Source of the DNA: Mycobacterium lepraemurium
Lineage (GTDB): Bacteria; Actinomycetota; Actinomycetes; Mycobacteriales; Mycobacteriaceae
DNA length: 64,000 nt
Direction: 5' to 3'
Assembly: GCA_002291465.1 (NCBI GenBank)
Contig: CP021238.1
Span: 1,302,001-1,366,000 of the forward strand
Below the pieces are notes generated by a model. It was not told where the DNA came from, did no database searches, and worked only from the letters and a program-made list of their open reading frames with translations. A program made the position numbers and the translations under genes. Shown here in pieces: positions 28,546 to 38,687 of this stretch; position 1 is the stretch's first letter, and each line of letters starts with the position of its first letter.

Positions 28546-29691
28546 CTAACCGGCGTGCTGATTCTCTTCGGCCAGCCGGAAAGTGAATTCGTGCTCGCAG
28601 ATCCGGATGCGGTCGCCGTCCTCCAGGACGGCGACCGAGTGGATTCGTTGGTCTTGCACGCGCACGCCGTTGGAGGATCGCAGGTTGTTGATGATGTAGC
28701 TGGTTCCGGTGTCGACGATGACGGCATGGTGCCGGCTGACCTTGGGAGAGGCGAAGACGATGTCGTTGTCGTCCAGGCGCCCGATCGTCGTCGAGCCGCG
28801 CAGCGGAAACGCCCGCCCGGCCGCGTCGTGCAGCAGGGCTCCGGCGTTCCTGCCGGACGCCAGGGTGTAGTGATCGAGCACGGTGACGGTGACCGCGGCG
28901 GTCGTCATGGCATTCTTCTTGGCGTCCAGCGGTTCCTGGCGCAGGATCCGGTCGTTGAGCATGCGCAGGTTCTGGCCCGGGTCGATCCCCAGGTCGTCGG
29001 CGAGTGACTTCTGCACGCGCCGATACGCGGCCAACGCGTCGGACTGACGGTCGGTGAGGTAGTACGCCGTCATCAACTGCGCCCACAGCTGTTCGCGGTA
29101 GGGATGTTCGCGGGTCAGCGATTCCAGTTCCGTGATTACGGAAAACGCATGGCCACAAGCTATTTCGGATTCTGCCTGCGCGATGTGGGTCAGGATCTTC
29201 TCCTCCACCAGCGAGGTGGCGAAGGTGCCGACGAACCGGAACTCCGCTAGGTCTTCGAGCACCGGGCCGCGCCACTACGCCAACGCGGCCGCCAGGTGCT
29301 CGCCGGCCTGTTCAAAGCGGCCGGAGGCCGCCGCCTGCACGCCGGCGGTCTTCTCGGTGATGAACCGACCGAGATCGCAGCGGTCGTCGGGGATGTTGAG
29401 TCGGTAGCCCGGCGGCGCCGCGACCAGCACCGTGCGAGGGTCGACCCCGGCGTTGCTGAGCAGCTTGCGCAGGTTGGATACGTAGGAGTGGAGGCTGGCC
29501 CGCGCCCCCGACGGCGGCGACTCGTCCCACAGTCCGGTGATCAGCCGATCGATGCCGACGGGGTTGTTGCGGTTCATCAGCAGCATGGCCAGCACCGCGC
29601 GCTGCTTGGGCGTGCCCAGGGGCACCAGGTCGCCGTCGACGGTCATCTCCAGCGGTCCGAGCAAGCCGAACTCGAGACGCTTGTCCATCAT
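28546..29691 (-). pseudogene. embR: EmbR regulator with in-frame stop
   Basis: A SARP-type transcription factor of 381 codons: winged-helix DNA-binding domain (EFGLLGPLEMTVDGD to GYRLNIPDD), bacterial activation domain (REHPYREQLWAQLMTAYY), and a C-terminal FHA domain that binds phosphothreonine (TIGRLDDNDIV, SRHHAVIVD, SSNGV). A TAG at 29275-29277 lies between AAALA and WRGPVLEDL, same frame on both sides; homologues have a Glu codon there. EmbR activates the embCAB arabinosyltransferase genes after phosphorylation by PknH. Here only the DNA-binding part could be made. The C-terminal frame could restart at GTG 29262. Confidence 0.92.
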
Positions 29692-29799
29692 CGGGGTCGA
29701 CCTGCCGTGCGGGGGTCGGGTGGCAGGGAGGTCACAGGGGAGATTGTGACGCCCGGCGGCCGGATTCGTTGCGAATCCGAAGGGCCCGCGCGCGACTGG

Positions 29800-30144
29800 C
29801 TACGCGGGCTGGCCGGAGAATTGCGGGCAGTAGGCCTGTGTCGCGGCGGCGACCAGGCCGGCCGCCTGCGGGGGAGTCAGGTTGGTCTGCCGGATGACGG
29901 CGACGGTGACGGCGGGCGGGGTCTTGCCGGCGGACAGTTCAGCGCATGCTTGGTGGCCCTCCCGCACGGCCTCCTGGGGCGACGGGAAAGAGACGCCGAG
30001 GCTTCGCATCTGGGCGAGGAACATCTCATCGCCGGTCTGCACAGTGCGGGCGGCGGCGGGTCCGGCCAGTCGGACGGCGGCGAGCCCGATGGCGGCGGCG
30101 GTGGTGAGCACGGTGATGATGCGGCGCGAGAACATTGTTGCCAC
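29800..30144 (-). CDS. DUF732 secreted protein
   Basis: A 114-residue small exported protein, resembling Rv1271c in length and place. A Sec signal peptide (SRRIITVLTTAAAIGLAAVRLAGPAAA) is followed by a mature domain of about 80 residues with two Cys (HQACAEL, QAYCPQF) expected to form a disulfide. Such DUF732 proteins are abundant in mycobacteria and their role is unknown. An alternative start at the Met of MFSRR is possible. It lies between embR and the ABC exporter on the same strand. Intact. The lprA gene that neighbours it in M. tuberculosis is absent here. Confidence 0.83.
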   Translation of the reverse strand: MATMFSRRIITVLTTAAAIGLAAVRLAGPAAARTVQTGDEMFLAQMRSLGVSFPSPQEAVREGHQACAELSAGKTPPAVTVAVIRQTNLTPPQAAGLVAAATQAYCPQFSGQPA

Positions 30145-30281
30145 CCCTTTCAGTTATCGAGTAGGACGATCCCAGCGTCGCGTTTGTTCCTTGGAAACTT
30201 CTCAATAACTTCTTGGTACCGAACGCGATTGCTTATCGATGCGCAGATCGCTGTGCCCGTCGTCGCTGTGTCCGCCCACCG

Positions 30282-32198
30282 CTATGCCTGGGGCATCGCG
30301 TAGTACACACCGCGCCGGGCCAGCAGTTCGGCGTGATTGCCCTGTTCGACGATCCTGCCCGCCTCGATCACCGCGATGCGATCGGCGTCGCGGATGGTCG
30401 AAAGACGGTGCGCGATAATGAAACTCGTGCGGTCGCGGCGCAGTTTGCGGGTCGCGTGCGCGATCAGGGCCTCGGTGCGGGTATCGACCGAGCTGGTCGC
30501 CTCGTCCAGGATCAACAGCTGCGGACGGGCCAAAAACGCGCGCGCGATGGTGATGAGTTGCCGTTCACCGGCGCTGAGGTTGCCGCCGTTGCCGCTTACC
30601 CGGGTGTGGTAGCCGTCTGGCAGGGTCTGGACGAACCGGTCGACGTAGGCGGCCCTGGCGGCCGCCACGATCTCGTCGTCGCCGGCGCCGGGGCGCCCGT
30701 AGCCGATGTTCGCCGCGATCGTCCCGTCGAAGAGCCAGGTGTCCTGCAGCACCATGCCGATTCGCGACCGCAGCGCCCGCCGGTCCATCGTGGCGATGTC
30801 CACGCCGTCGATCAAAATCCGGCCGGCGTCAACGTCATAGAAGCGCATCAGCAGATTCACAAGCGTGGTCTTGCCGGCGCCGGTCGGGCCGACGATGGCC
30901 ACCGTGCTGCCCGGTTCGGCCACCAGTGACAGGTCGTCGATCACCGGGATGCCCGGGCGGTAGGCGAAGCTCACGTGCGCGAACTCCACGCGTCCGCCTC
31001 CTCGTGCGTCGCGGCCGGCGGGCCCGGGCACGGCCGGCTTCTCCTCCGGCGGTGCGTCCGGCGGTTCCTCGGGCTCGTCGAGCAGGGCGAAGATGCGTTC
31101 GGCGCTGGCCACCCCCGACTGCAGCGTGTTGTACGTTCCGGCCAGTTGGCTCAGCGGTGAATTGAATTGCCGCACATATTGAATGAAGGCCTGGATGTTG
31201 CCCAGGGTGATCTGTCCGGTGGCCACCTGCAGGCCGCCCAGCACGGCGACCGCGACGTAGCCGAGGTTGCCGATCACCGCCGTCGCGGGCGCCACCAGGC
31301 CGGAAAAGAACTGGGCCCCGAAACTGGCCCGATAGACCTCGTCGTTGAGGGCGTGGAAGCGGTCCCGGGCGGCGGCCCGGTGGCCGAACGTCTGGACCAC
31401 CGTGAAGCCGCTGTAGGTCTCTTCGATGTGCGCGTTGAGCCGCCCGACGCTCGTCCACTGGGCGACGAACAGACGCTGCGAACGCCGCACGATCACCCGC
31501 GTCGCCAGCAGCGACAGCGGCACCGTCAGCAGGGTGATGCCGGCGAGCAGTGGTGAGATGGACAGCATCATCGCCAGCACCGTCAGCACGGTGAGCACCG
31601 ACGTCAGCAGCTGGCTGATCGTCATCGACAGCGACGACTGGATGTTGCCGATGTCGTTGGTGACCCGGCTGAGTAGCTCACCGCGCTGACGCCCGTCGAA
31701 GTACGCCAGCGGCAGCCGGTGCACCTTGTCCTCGACGGCGGAACGCAGCGCCACCATGGTGCGTTGCACCGTGCGGTTGAGCAGCCGGGCCTGCACCCAA
31801 ATCAACATTGCCGAAACGAGATAGAGGACCAGCACCAGCGCCAGCGTGCGTGCGACCGCGCCGAAGTCCACCCCGCGGCCCGGCACCACGTTCACCCCGG
31901 ACAGCAAGTCGGCGAAGGTGTTCTGCCCGCGGCTGCGCGCCTCGGCGGCGGCCTGCGCCTTGCTGATCCCGGCGGGCAGTTGCCGGCCGACGCCGCCGTT
32001 GAACAGCAGATCGGTGGCGTGCCCGAGAATCCGCGGAACGATCACCCCGATCACCGTGCCCGCGATGCCCAGCGTGATCACCTCGATGGCCGTCCGGCGT
32101 TGCGGCGCAAGCTGTTTGACCAGCCGGGCGGCCGAACCCCAGAAATCGCGGGACCGCCCGGCGGGAGCCGGGGGCGCCGGGCGGGTGGTCGTCGTCAT
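30282..32198 (-). CDS. ABC exporter subunit (Rv1272c-like)
   Basis: A 638-residue half-transporter: six membrane helices in the first 350 residues (with a periplasmic loop around [15 protein letters not shown]), then an ATPase domain with Walker [11 protein letters not shown] loop, the variant signature LSAGE, Walker [13 protein letters not shown] and the H loop [12 protein letters not shown] 32198 overlaps the stop of its partner at 32195 (ATGA), and the two subunits form a heterodimer as in M. tuberculosis Rv1272c/Rv1273c. Work in M. tuberculosis linked this pair to lipid or fatty acid transport. The longer frame start at 32273 is rejected because it overlaps the partner gene. Intact. Confidence 0.92.
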   Translation of the reverse strand: MTTTTRPAPPAPAGRSRDFWGSAARLVKQLAPQRRTAIEVITLGIAGTVIGVIVPRILGHATDLLFNGGVGRQLPAGISKAQAAAEARSRGQNTFADLLSGVNVVPGRGVDFGAVARTLALVLVLYLVSAMLIWVQARLLNRTVQRTMVALRSAVEDKVHRLPLAYFDGRQRGELLSRVTNDIGNIQSSLSMTISQLLTSVLTVLTVLAMMLSISPLLAGITLLTVPLSLLATRVIVRRSQRLFVAQWTSVGRLNAHIEETYSGFTVVQTFGHRAAARDRFHALNDEVYRASFGAQFFSGLVAPATAVIGNLGYVAVAVLGGLQVATGQITLGNIQAFIQYVRQFNSPLSQLAGTYNTLQSGVASAERIFALLDEPEEPPDAPPEEKPAVPGPAGRDARGGGRVEFAHVSFAYRPGIPVIDDLSLVAEPGSTVAIVGPTGAGKTTLVNLLMRFYDVDAGRILIDGVDIATMDRRALRSRIGMVLQDTWLFDGTIAANIGYGRPGAGDDEIVAAARAAYVDRFVQTLPDGYHTRVSGNGGNLSAGERQLITIARAFLARPQLLILDEATSSVDTRTEALIAHATRKLRRDRTSFIIAHRLSTIRDADRIAVIEAGRIVEQGNHAELLARRGVYYAMPQA

Positions 32199-33952
32199 GG
32201 GGTGCCCCCGGTGTGACCCGACGGTATCGCCCCGACCGACTGCGAGTCGGCGAACTCGGCGTAGACGGCGCAATCGGTGAGCAGCGCGTCGTGCGTGCCG
32301 GCACCCGCCACTTTTCCGTCGTCGATCACCACCACCTGATCCGCGGTCGCGGCGATCGAAACACGTTGCGTGACAACGATAACGGTGGCGTCACCGGTTA
32401 TCTCGCGCAGTGCGGCACGAACCCGAGAGTCGGTGCGGGCGTCGAGCGCGGCGAACGAATCGTCGAACAGGTAGATGGCCGGGCGGCGGATGACCGCCCG
32501 GGCGATGGCGAGTCGTTGCCGCTGCCCGCCCGAGAAGTTGATGCCGCCCTGGGCGACCCGCATGTGCAGGCCGTCGGGGTGCGCACCCACGAAATCGTCG
32601 GCGGCGGCCACCCGCAACGCCTCCCACATCTGCTGCTCGGTCGCATCGGCCCTGCCGTAGCGCAGGTTGTCCGCGACCGTTCCGGAGAACAGATAGCCGC
32701 GTTGGGGGACCAGACCGATCGCCGACCACAGCCGCTCGGTGCGGTAGTCACGCACGTCGATGCCGTCGACCAGGACAACTCCGCCGGTCACGTCGTAGAG
32801 CCGGCAGATCAACGAGATCAGCGTCGACTTCCCCGAACCGGTGCTGCCGACGATCGCGGTAGTGGTTCCGGGTCGCGCCGTCAGCGAAATGTCTTGCAGC
32901 ACCGGACGGTCGGCGCCGGGGTAGGTGAACGTCGCACGGTCCAGTCGCACGATCCCGGTGATCGCCCCCGGCGGGGACTTCGGGCTGGCGGGGTCGGCGA
33001 CGGCGGCACCGGTGGACAGCACCTCGGTGATCCGTTCGGCGCACACCGACGCGCGCGGCAACACCACCAGCGTCATCGTCGCCATCAACACCGCCATCAG
33101 GATCTGGGTGAAGTAGGCCAGGAAGGCGGTCAGCGAGCCGACCTGCATCTGGCCGTGGTCGATGCGCAGCCCGCTGAACCAGATCAGCGCGACGCTGGAC
33201 ACGTTGATGGTCAGGGTGGTCACCGGCAGCATCAACGCCTGCCAATTGCCCGCCGCCAGCGCGGTATTCGACAGCGCGGCGTTGGCCCGGCCGAAGCGGT
33301 CCCGCTCGAAATCCTCCCGGGTGAACGCCCGCACCACCCGCACACCGGACAGCTGGTCGCGCATCACCCGGTTGATGGCGTCGATCAGAGCCTGCATGCG
33401 GCGGAAGAGGGGAAGCATCTGCGACATCACCCAGTAGTTGGTCACCGCCATCACCGGGACGCTGACCAGCAGCAGCCAGGTCAGGGCGGCCTCTTGGTGG
33501 ATGGCCATCACGATTCCGCCGAGGCACATGATCGGCGCGGTCACCAGCACGGTGGCCGTTATCTGCACCAGATACTGAATCTGGCGCACGTCGTTGGTGC
33601 TGCGCGTCAGCAGGGTGGGCGCCCCGGAGCGGGCGGTCTCCCGCTCGGAGAAGGTGATGACGTGCTCGAACATCGCCGCGCGCAGGTCGCGGCCGAAGCC
33701 CATCCCGGTGCGCGAGCCGAAATAGACCGCGCCCACCGCACACAACGCCTGCACTGCGGTGACCTCGAGCATCACCACGCCGAGCCGCACGATGGTGGAG
33801 GTGTCGCCCTTGGCGACGCCCTCGTCGATGATGGCGGCGTTGACCGTCGGCAGATACAGCGACGCCAGATTGCTGATGACCTGCAGCGCCATCAGCACCG
33901 CCACCCGACGCCGGTACGGCTGGATGTACTGGCGCAGCAGTGCCAGGAGCAT
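32195..33952 (-). CDS. ABC exporter subunit (Rv1273c-like)
   Basis: A 585-residue half-transporter. It starts [16 protein letters not shown], has six membrane helices, and an ATPase domain with GSTGSGKST, signature FSGGQ, Walker [13 protein letters not shown] and H loop VTQRVSIA. The Walker B ends in Asp where a catalytic Glu is usual (FDD), as in the degenerate sites of heterodimeric exporters, so its partner probably supplies the active site. ATG 33952 is preferred over upstream codons because it matches the family start. It is the upstream gene of the pair and is divergent from lprB. Intact. Confidence 0.92.
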   Translation of the reverse strand: MLLALLRQYIQPYRRRVAVLMALQVISNLASLYLPTVNAAIIDEGVAKGDTSTIVRLGVVMLEVTAVQALCAVGAVYFGSRTGMGFGRDLRAAMFEHVITFSERETARSGAPTLLTRSTNDVRQIQYLVQITATVLVTAPIMCLGGIVMAIHQEAALTWLLLVSVPVMAVTNYWVMSQMLPLFRRMQALIDAINRVMRDQLSGVRVVRAFTREDFERDRFGRANAALSNTALAAGNWQALMLPVTTLTINVSSVALIWFSGLRIDHGQMQVGSLTAFLAYFTQILMAVLMATMTLVVLPRASVCAERITEVLSTGAAVADPASPKSPPGAITGIVRLDRATFTYPGADRPVLQDISLTARPGTTTAIVGSTGSGKSTLISLICRLYDVTGGVVLVDGIDVRDYRTERLWSAIGLVPQRGYLFSGTVADNLRYGRADATEQQMWEALRVAAADDFVGAHPDGLHMRVAQGGINFSGGQRQRLAIARAVIRRPAIYLFDDSFAALDARTDSRVRAALREITGDATVIVVTQRVSIAATADQVVVIDDGKVAGAGTHDALLTDCAVYAEFADSQSVGAIPSGHTGGTP

Positions 33953-34128
33953 GGGGTAACTGTCGCACACCCCGCGGCCGGCGCGTCGCCGCCGGATCGT
34001 CACCGCGTCAACGCTCGTCGCCGGCGGCGCCGAAATACCTGCTCAGGCGCGTCGGTGGTTGACCCGCTGGGCGGCCGCTACAGTGCATCGTGTGGACCAG
34101 CAGCGGGCAGAACGGAAGCAGGGTGGCG

Positions 34129-34686
34129 GTGCGGCGTAGCATGAGGGCGCTGGCTCTCGTCGCGTCAGCCTTGACGATCCTGATCCCCGTGACCGCGGCC
34201 TGCTCCGACTCCGGCGGCTCCAAACCGAGGGCGACGACGTCGTCGGCGCCGCAGAATGGCCAGGGCAACCACGGGCCGATGTTCCCGCAGTGCGGCGGCA
34301 TAAGCGACCAGACGGTCGCGGAACTGACCAAGGTGAGCGGCCTGATCAACACCGCGCGCAACTCCGTCGGATGCCAGTGGCTCGCGGGCGGCGGAATCCT
34401 CGGGCCGCACTTCTCCTTCTCCTGGTACCGCGGCAGCCCGATCGGGCGCGAGCGCAAGACCGAGGAACTCTCCCGCGCCAGCGTCGACGACATCAACATC
34501 AACGGCCACAGCGGCTTCATCGCCGTCGGCAACGAGCCCAACCTGGGTGATTCGCTGTGCGAGGTGGGCATCCAGTTCTCCGATGACTTCATCGAATGGT
34601 CGATCAGCTTCAGTCAGAAGCCGTTCCCGCCGCCCTGCGACATCGCCAAGGGACTGGCCCGGCAATCGATTGCGAACTCGAAATGA
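34129..34686 (+). CDS. lprB: DUF3558 lipoprotein LprB
   Basis: A 185-residue lipoprotein (Rv1274-like). The signal peptide RRSMRALALVASALTILIPVTAAC ends in a lipobox VTAAC. The mature domain has the DUF3558 pattern with three conserved Cys (PQCGGI, GCQWL, SLCEVG/PPCDIA). GTG 34129 gives two Arg before the hydrophobic stretch and has GGAAGCAGGG upstream; ATG 34141 is also possible. It is divergent from the ABC exporter and overlaps lprC by ATGA at 34683-34686. Function unknown, in the envelope. Intact. Confidence 0.87.
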   Translation: MRRSMRALALVASALTILIPVTAACSDSGGSKPRATTSSAPQNGQGNHGPMFPQCGGISDQTVAELTKVSGLINTARNSVGCQWLAGGGILGPHFSFSWYRGSPIGRERKTEELSRASVDDININGHSGFIAVGNEPNLGDSLCEVGIQFSDDFIEWSISFSQKPFPPPCDIAKGLARQSIANSK

Positions 34687-35252
34687 TGGCCATGATGCGT
34701 CCCGGACCGCGCCGCAGCACCGCTCGCGCCGCGGCGACCGTGTTGATCCTCGCGCTGCTGGTGCTGACGGGCTGTTCCCGCTCGATCGCGGGCAATGCGG
34801 TCAAGGCGGGCGGCGACGTTCCCCGCAACAACAATTCCCAGCAGCAGTACCCCAACCTGCTCAAGGAATGTGAGGTGTTGACCAGCGACATCCTGGCCAA
34901 GACGGTGGGTGCGGACCCGCTCGACATCCAGAGCACCTTCGTGGGCGCGATCTGCCGGTGGCAGGCCGCCAACCCGGCGGGACTGATCGACATCACGCGG
35001 TTCTGGTTCGAGCAGGGCAGCCTGTCCAACGAGCGCAAGGCCGCCGAGTTCTTGAAGTACAAGATCGAGACCCGCAACATCGCCGGGATCGATTCGATCG
35101 TGATGCGTCCCGACGACCCCAACGGCGCCTGCGGGGTGGCGAGCGACGCCGCCGGGGTGGTCGGGTGGTGGGTCAACCCGCAGGCGCCCGGCATCGACGC
35201 CTGCGGCCAGGCCATCAAGCTGATGGAGCTGACGCTGGCAACCAATTCCTAG
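34683..35252 (+). CDS. lprC: DUF3558 lipoprotein LprC
   Basis: A 189-residue paralogue of LprB. N-terminus MMAMMRPGPRRSTARAA is basic, then a hydrophobic stretch to lipobox LTGC. The mature part follows the same fold pattern as LprB (LLKECEVL, AICRWQA, GACGV, DACGQAIKLM). ATG 34683 lies in the ATGA overlap with lprB, so the two are translated together. A very long hairpin lies 12 bases after its stop and would end the operon. Intact. It corresponds to Rv1275. Confidence 0.88.
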   Translation: MMAMMRPGPRRSTARAAATVLILALLVLTGCSRSIAGNAVKAGGDVPRNNNSQQQYPNLLKECEVLTSDILAKTVGADPLDIQSTFVGAICRWQAANPAGLIDITRFWFEQGSLSNERKAAEFLKYKIETRNIAGIDSIVMRPDDPNGACGVASDAAGVVGWWVNPQAPGIDACGQAIKLMELTLATNS

Positions 35253-35263
35253 CTTCACCTTGG

Positions 35264-35321
35264 CGAGCAGACGCAAAAGCCCCCGCACGCGCGGCGTGTC
35301 GGGGGCTTTTGCGTCTGCTCG
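35264..35321. terminator. Long bidirectional hairpin terminator
   Basis: Two perfectly complementary 22-base arms (35264-35285 and 35300-35321) that include AAAAGCCCCCG and CGGGGGCTTTT. The 14-base loop can pair further (CACGC with GCGTG). It sits between convergent lprC and the phosphatase gene (stops at 35252 and 35333), so it can serve both. Each strand has a TTTT tract inside the stem rather than after it, unlike a textbook intrinsic terminator. Confidence 0.8.
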
Positions 35322-35332
35322 GCCGATGAGCC

Positions 35333-35842
35333 TCAGCGCGCAACGACGAAGTCGGTCAGCGTCGCCGCCCCGAGTTCCAGCTCCGTCCACCGGCACGGCA
35401 CCGCGAGCACCGCGATCGCCGACGTCGGAAACTTGTTCGAGATGCGTTCGGCCGCAGCTGGATTGGCGCCACTGCCGCCGCCCAGGCCGAGCGCAAGGGC
35501 CGATATCGTCGGCTCGTGTCCGATGACGAGCAGCGTGCTGACGTCGTCGCCCACCGTGTTGATCTCGTCGATGACGATGCCCGGGGTGCTGGCGTAGAGC
35601 CGCTCGCTATATCGCACCGGCGCCTCGATGCGGGTGTTGCGCAGCGTCTCCCGGGTGCGCGTCGCGGTGGAGCACAGCACGGCATCGATGGCGGGCGCGC
35701 CGGCGCGCAACCAGTCGCCGGCCAGGCCGGCCTGCCGGATGCCGCGCGGCGCCAGCGGCCGATTATGGTCGGCGACGCCGTCGGGGTAGTCCGACTTCGC
35801 GTGCCGCATCAACAGCAGGGTGCGTCGGCCGGTCACGGCCAA
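35333..35842 (-). CDS. SixA-like histidine phosphatase
   Basis: A 169-residue small histidine phosphatase (Rv1276c-like). The RHG motif is LLLMRHAKSDYP with catalytic His13, and the second active-site His is in VIGHEPTIS. LCSTATRTRET and RLYAS match the SixA branch, which removes phosphate from phospho-His in signalling proteins. Substrate here is unknown. The start at TTG 35842 gives MAVTGRR; GTG 35836 is an equal alternative. Convergent with lprC across the long hairpin. Intact. Confidence 0.85.
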   Translation of the reverse strand: MAVTGRRTLLLMRHAKSDYPDGVADHNRPLAPRGIRQAGLAGDWLRAGAPAIDAVLCSTATRTRETLRNTRIEAPVRYSERLYASTPGIVIDEINTVGDDVSTLLVIGHEPTISALALGLGGGSGANPAAAERISNKFPTSAIAVLAVPCRWTELELGAATLTDFVVAR

Positions 35843-35878
35843 TCAGATTAGACCGCGGCCGAGTGCCTCGCAGCCCGA

Positions 35879-37278
35879 CTAACTGGCGTCGTCGCTGTCC
35901 TCGTCGTCTTCGCCGTCGTCGTCCTCACCCTGTAGGAGTTTTTCGGGGTGGTGGAAGGTGTTGGTGCGGGGTTGGTTTCGGTCCAGGTGGGGTGGTGGGA
36001 TCCATTCGGTCTCGCCGCGTGCGTTTTTGTGGGTGGTCCAGGCGCCGGGTTGTAGCAGGCGGTGGTGGGGTCCGCAGGCGAAGGTCAGATCGTTGATGTC
36101 GGTGGTGTGGCAGGTGGCGTAGTCGGTGCAGTGGTGCACTTCGGCGTAGTAGCCGGGGACGGTGCAGCCGGGTGCGGTGCAGCCGCGGTCTTTGGCGTAC
36201 AACATGATGCGCTGTCCGGGTGAGGCCAGGTGTTTGGTGTGATACAGGGCCAGGGCTTTGCCTTTGTCGAAGATGGCGAGGTAGTGGCGGGCGTGCCGCG
36301 ATAGCCGGATTACATCGCTCATGGGCAGCAGGGTGCCGCCGTCGGTGAGGCCTCGTCTGGCGGCGGCTTCGAGGTCGGCTAGGGTGGTGGTGACGATGAT
36401 GGAGGTCGGTAGGCCGTTGTGCTGGCCGAGGTTTCCTGAGGCCAGCAGGGCGCGCAGTCCGGCCAGCAGCCCATCGTGGTTGCGCTGGGCCGCCGAGCGC
36501 GCATCACCGTCGATGGCGTCTTGACTCGGAGTGCCGTCCACGCACGGACTCTCATCGAGTGGGTTGCACATGCCGGGGGCGGCGAGTTTGGCCAGCACGG
36601 CCTCGAAGGTGGCGCGCAGTTCGGGGGTCAGTAGTCCGCGGAGTTCGGACATGCCGTCGGCGTGTTGATTCCCTAGGGTCAGCCCGCGGCGGCGGGCTGG
36701 TCCTCGTCGCGGTAGAGGCCGTCGAGGTTGAGGCAATCGTCCAGCGTGCCGGCCAACGCGGCGAGTTGTTCGGGCCGATACCGGGTGCCTTCCCTGGCCA
36801 GGTCGGTTTCGGCGCGTTCGCGGGTCGCCTGGTCGATCCAGCCGGGCAACTGGTGGCAGAACTTACGGATCACCGCCACCTGCTCGGGACTCAACAACCC
36901 CTCCCGCTGCGCGGCGGCAGTGGCCGCCGGTGCCGGGGCGATCGGTTCCCCGGTCAACCCCACCCGGGGGCCGAGGTCGGCGGCGGTGTGTACCCGCCGG
37001 GCAGCCTCGGCGCGGCTGATCAGCGTGGCCTCGGCGACCGCGTGCGAAAGCCGGCCCCCCAACTCGGCCGGGCTAGCTTGTCGGGCAACGTGATTGATCA
37101 GTGGATGCTCGATCGCGGGCAGCCGCCGGCGCAGTCTTTCGCAGTGGGTGAGCAGCGCCAGGCATTCCCGCGGGGTCAAGCCGTCGAAACCGAGCGCCGC
37201 CACGCCGTCGAGCGCGGCATCGAGCGCATCGAAGGCCGCGCTGATCGCGTCCCGATCGATGATGCTGCCCGAACTCAT
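35879..37278 (-). pseudogene. 13E12-type DUF222/HNH element protein, frameshifted
   Basis: A protein of about 465 codons of the REP13E12 family found as dispersed repeats in mycobacteria. The DUF222 part starts ATG 37278 (MSSGSIIDRDAISAAFDALDAALDG) and runs to DEDQPAAAG, where a frameshift near 36695 leads to [22 protein letters not shown]. The C-terminal HNH nuclease-like domain is intact: [21 protein letters not shown] and [15 protein letters not shown]. The acidic tail [13 protein letters not shown] is unusual. It lies between the Rv1276c and Rv1277 homologues, where M. tuberculosis has nothing, so it is an insertion. These elements are known attachment sites for phiRv1-like phages. Confidence 0.85.
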
Positions 37279-37535
37279 GCCCCCGAAACTAGGGCAGCCC
37301 ACCGACAGAAAACCCCGCAATGTGACCACAGAAACCAAAGTTACACAAGAGATTTAGGCGGGCGCCTCTGAGCGTGCCGGTGGCCCACGACCCCAACCGG
37401 CGATCAAGCCCGCCCATCGAGACCCGGCGGATTCTCCCTTTGAGACCTGCCGATCGACGTCCCGCGTCTTGTCGGTGCGCAGACCTAAACTCGCGATGCC
37501 TTGATAAACACGCACTTCGAAAGGGGGTCGCCGGC

Positions 37536-38687
37536 ATGCGATTCCTGCACACCGCCGACTGGCAACTGGGCATGACGCGGCACTTCCTCGCCGGTGATGC
37601 CCAGCCCCGCTATTCGGCCGCCCGCCGCGACGCGGTCGCCGGGCTGGGCGTGCTCGCGGCGGAGGTCGGCGCCGAGTTCGTCGTCGTGTCGGGCGACGTG
37701 TTCGAGCACAACCAGCTTCCGCCCAAGGTGGTCGGGCAGTCACTGGAAGCCATGCGCGCCATCGGAATTCCGGTGTATTTGCTCCCGGGCAACCACGACC
37801 CGCTGGACGCCTCGTCGGTGTACACCAGCGCGCTGTTCACCGCCGAACGTCCCCACAACGTGACGGTGCTCGATCGGCCCGGCGTTCATCAGGTCCGCCC
37901 CGGGCTGCGGCTCGTTGCGGCGCCGTGGCGATCCAAGGTGCCCACCACCGACCTGGTCGGCGAGGTTCTCGACAGCCTGCCCGAGACCGACGACACCCGA
38001 ATCCTCATCGGGCACGGCGGGGTTGACGTCCTGGACCCCGATCGGGACAAACCCTCGCTGATCCGGCTCGCCAAGCTCGAGGACGCGCTGGCCCGCGGCA
38101 CCGTGCACTACGTGGCGCTGGGCGACAAGCACTCGCTGACCCAGGTCGGCCGCAGCGGCCGGGTGTGGTACTCGGGCTCGCCGGAAGTCACCAACTTCGA
38201 CGACGTGGAAGCGGACCCGGGCCACGTGCTGATCGTCGACATCGACGAGACCGATCCGTGCCGCCCCGTCTCTGTGATCGCCCGGCGCGTCGGATGCTGG
38301 CGATTCGTCACCCTGCACCGGCAGGTCGACAGCAGCCGCGACATCGCCGACCTGGACATGAATTTGGACCTGATGACCAACAAGGACCGAACCGTGGTGC
38401 GCCTGGCGCTGACCGGTTCGCTGACCGTCACCGACCGCGCCGCACTGGACGCCTGCCTGGACAAGTATGCGCGGTTATTCGCCCACCTGCGCACGTGGGA
38501 CAGCCACACCGAGCTGGCCGTGATCCCGGCCGACGGCGAATTCAGCGACCTGGGCATCGGAGGCTTCGCCGCCGCCGCGGTCGAGGAGCTGGTGGCGACC
38601 GCGCGCCAACAGGATTCCGACACCGCCGCCGACGCGCAGGGGGCGCTGGCGCTGCTGTTACGTCTCGCCGATCGGGGCGCGGCGTGA
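37536..38687 (+). CDS. SbcD-like metallophosphoesterase
   Basis: A 383-residue nuclease-type phosphoesterase (Rv1277-like). Motifs in order: HTADWQLG (the family usually has HxDxH; here Q replaces the second His), SGDVFEHNQ, GNHDPLD, GHGGVD and GDKHS. So the metal site is a variant of that in SbcD/Mre11. The strong site AAAGGGGG precedes ATG 37536. Its stop overlaps the GTG start of the SbcC-like ATPase (TGA 38685-38687), so the pair makes a complex, by analogy a DNA end-processing nuclease. M. tuberculosis keeps this pair as well. Intact. Confidence 0.87.
   Translation: MRFLHTADWQLGMTRHFLAGDAQPRYSAARRDAVAGLGVLAAEVGAEFVVVSGDVFEHNQLPPKVVGQSLEAMRAIGIPVYLLPGNHDPLDASSVYTSALFTAERPHNVTVLDRPGVHQVRPGLRLVAAPWRSKVPTTDLVGEVLDSLPETDDTRILIGHGGVDVLDPDRDKPSLIRLAKLEDALARGTVHYVALGDKHSLTQVGRSGRVWYSGSPEVTNFDDVEADPGHVLIVDIDETDPCRPVSVIARRVGCWRFVTLHRQVDSSRDIADLDMNLDLMTNKDRTVVRLALTGSLTVTDRAALDACLDKYARLFAHLRTWDSHTELAVIPADGEFSDLGIGGFAAAAVEELVATARQQDSDTAADAQGALALLLRLADRGAA

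Noticed and set aside
32213-34144. 643-codon plus-strand frame opposite the ABC exporter genes
   Set aside because: Antisense shadow: composition dominated by Arg, His and Gln, no domain, and the minus-strand genes are certain.
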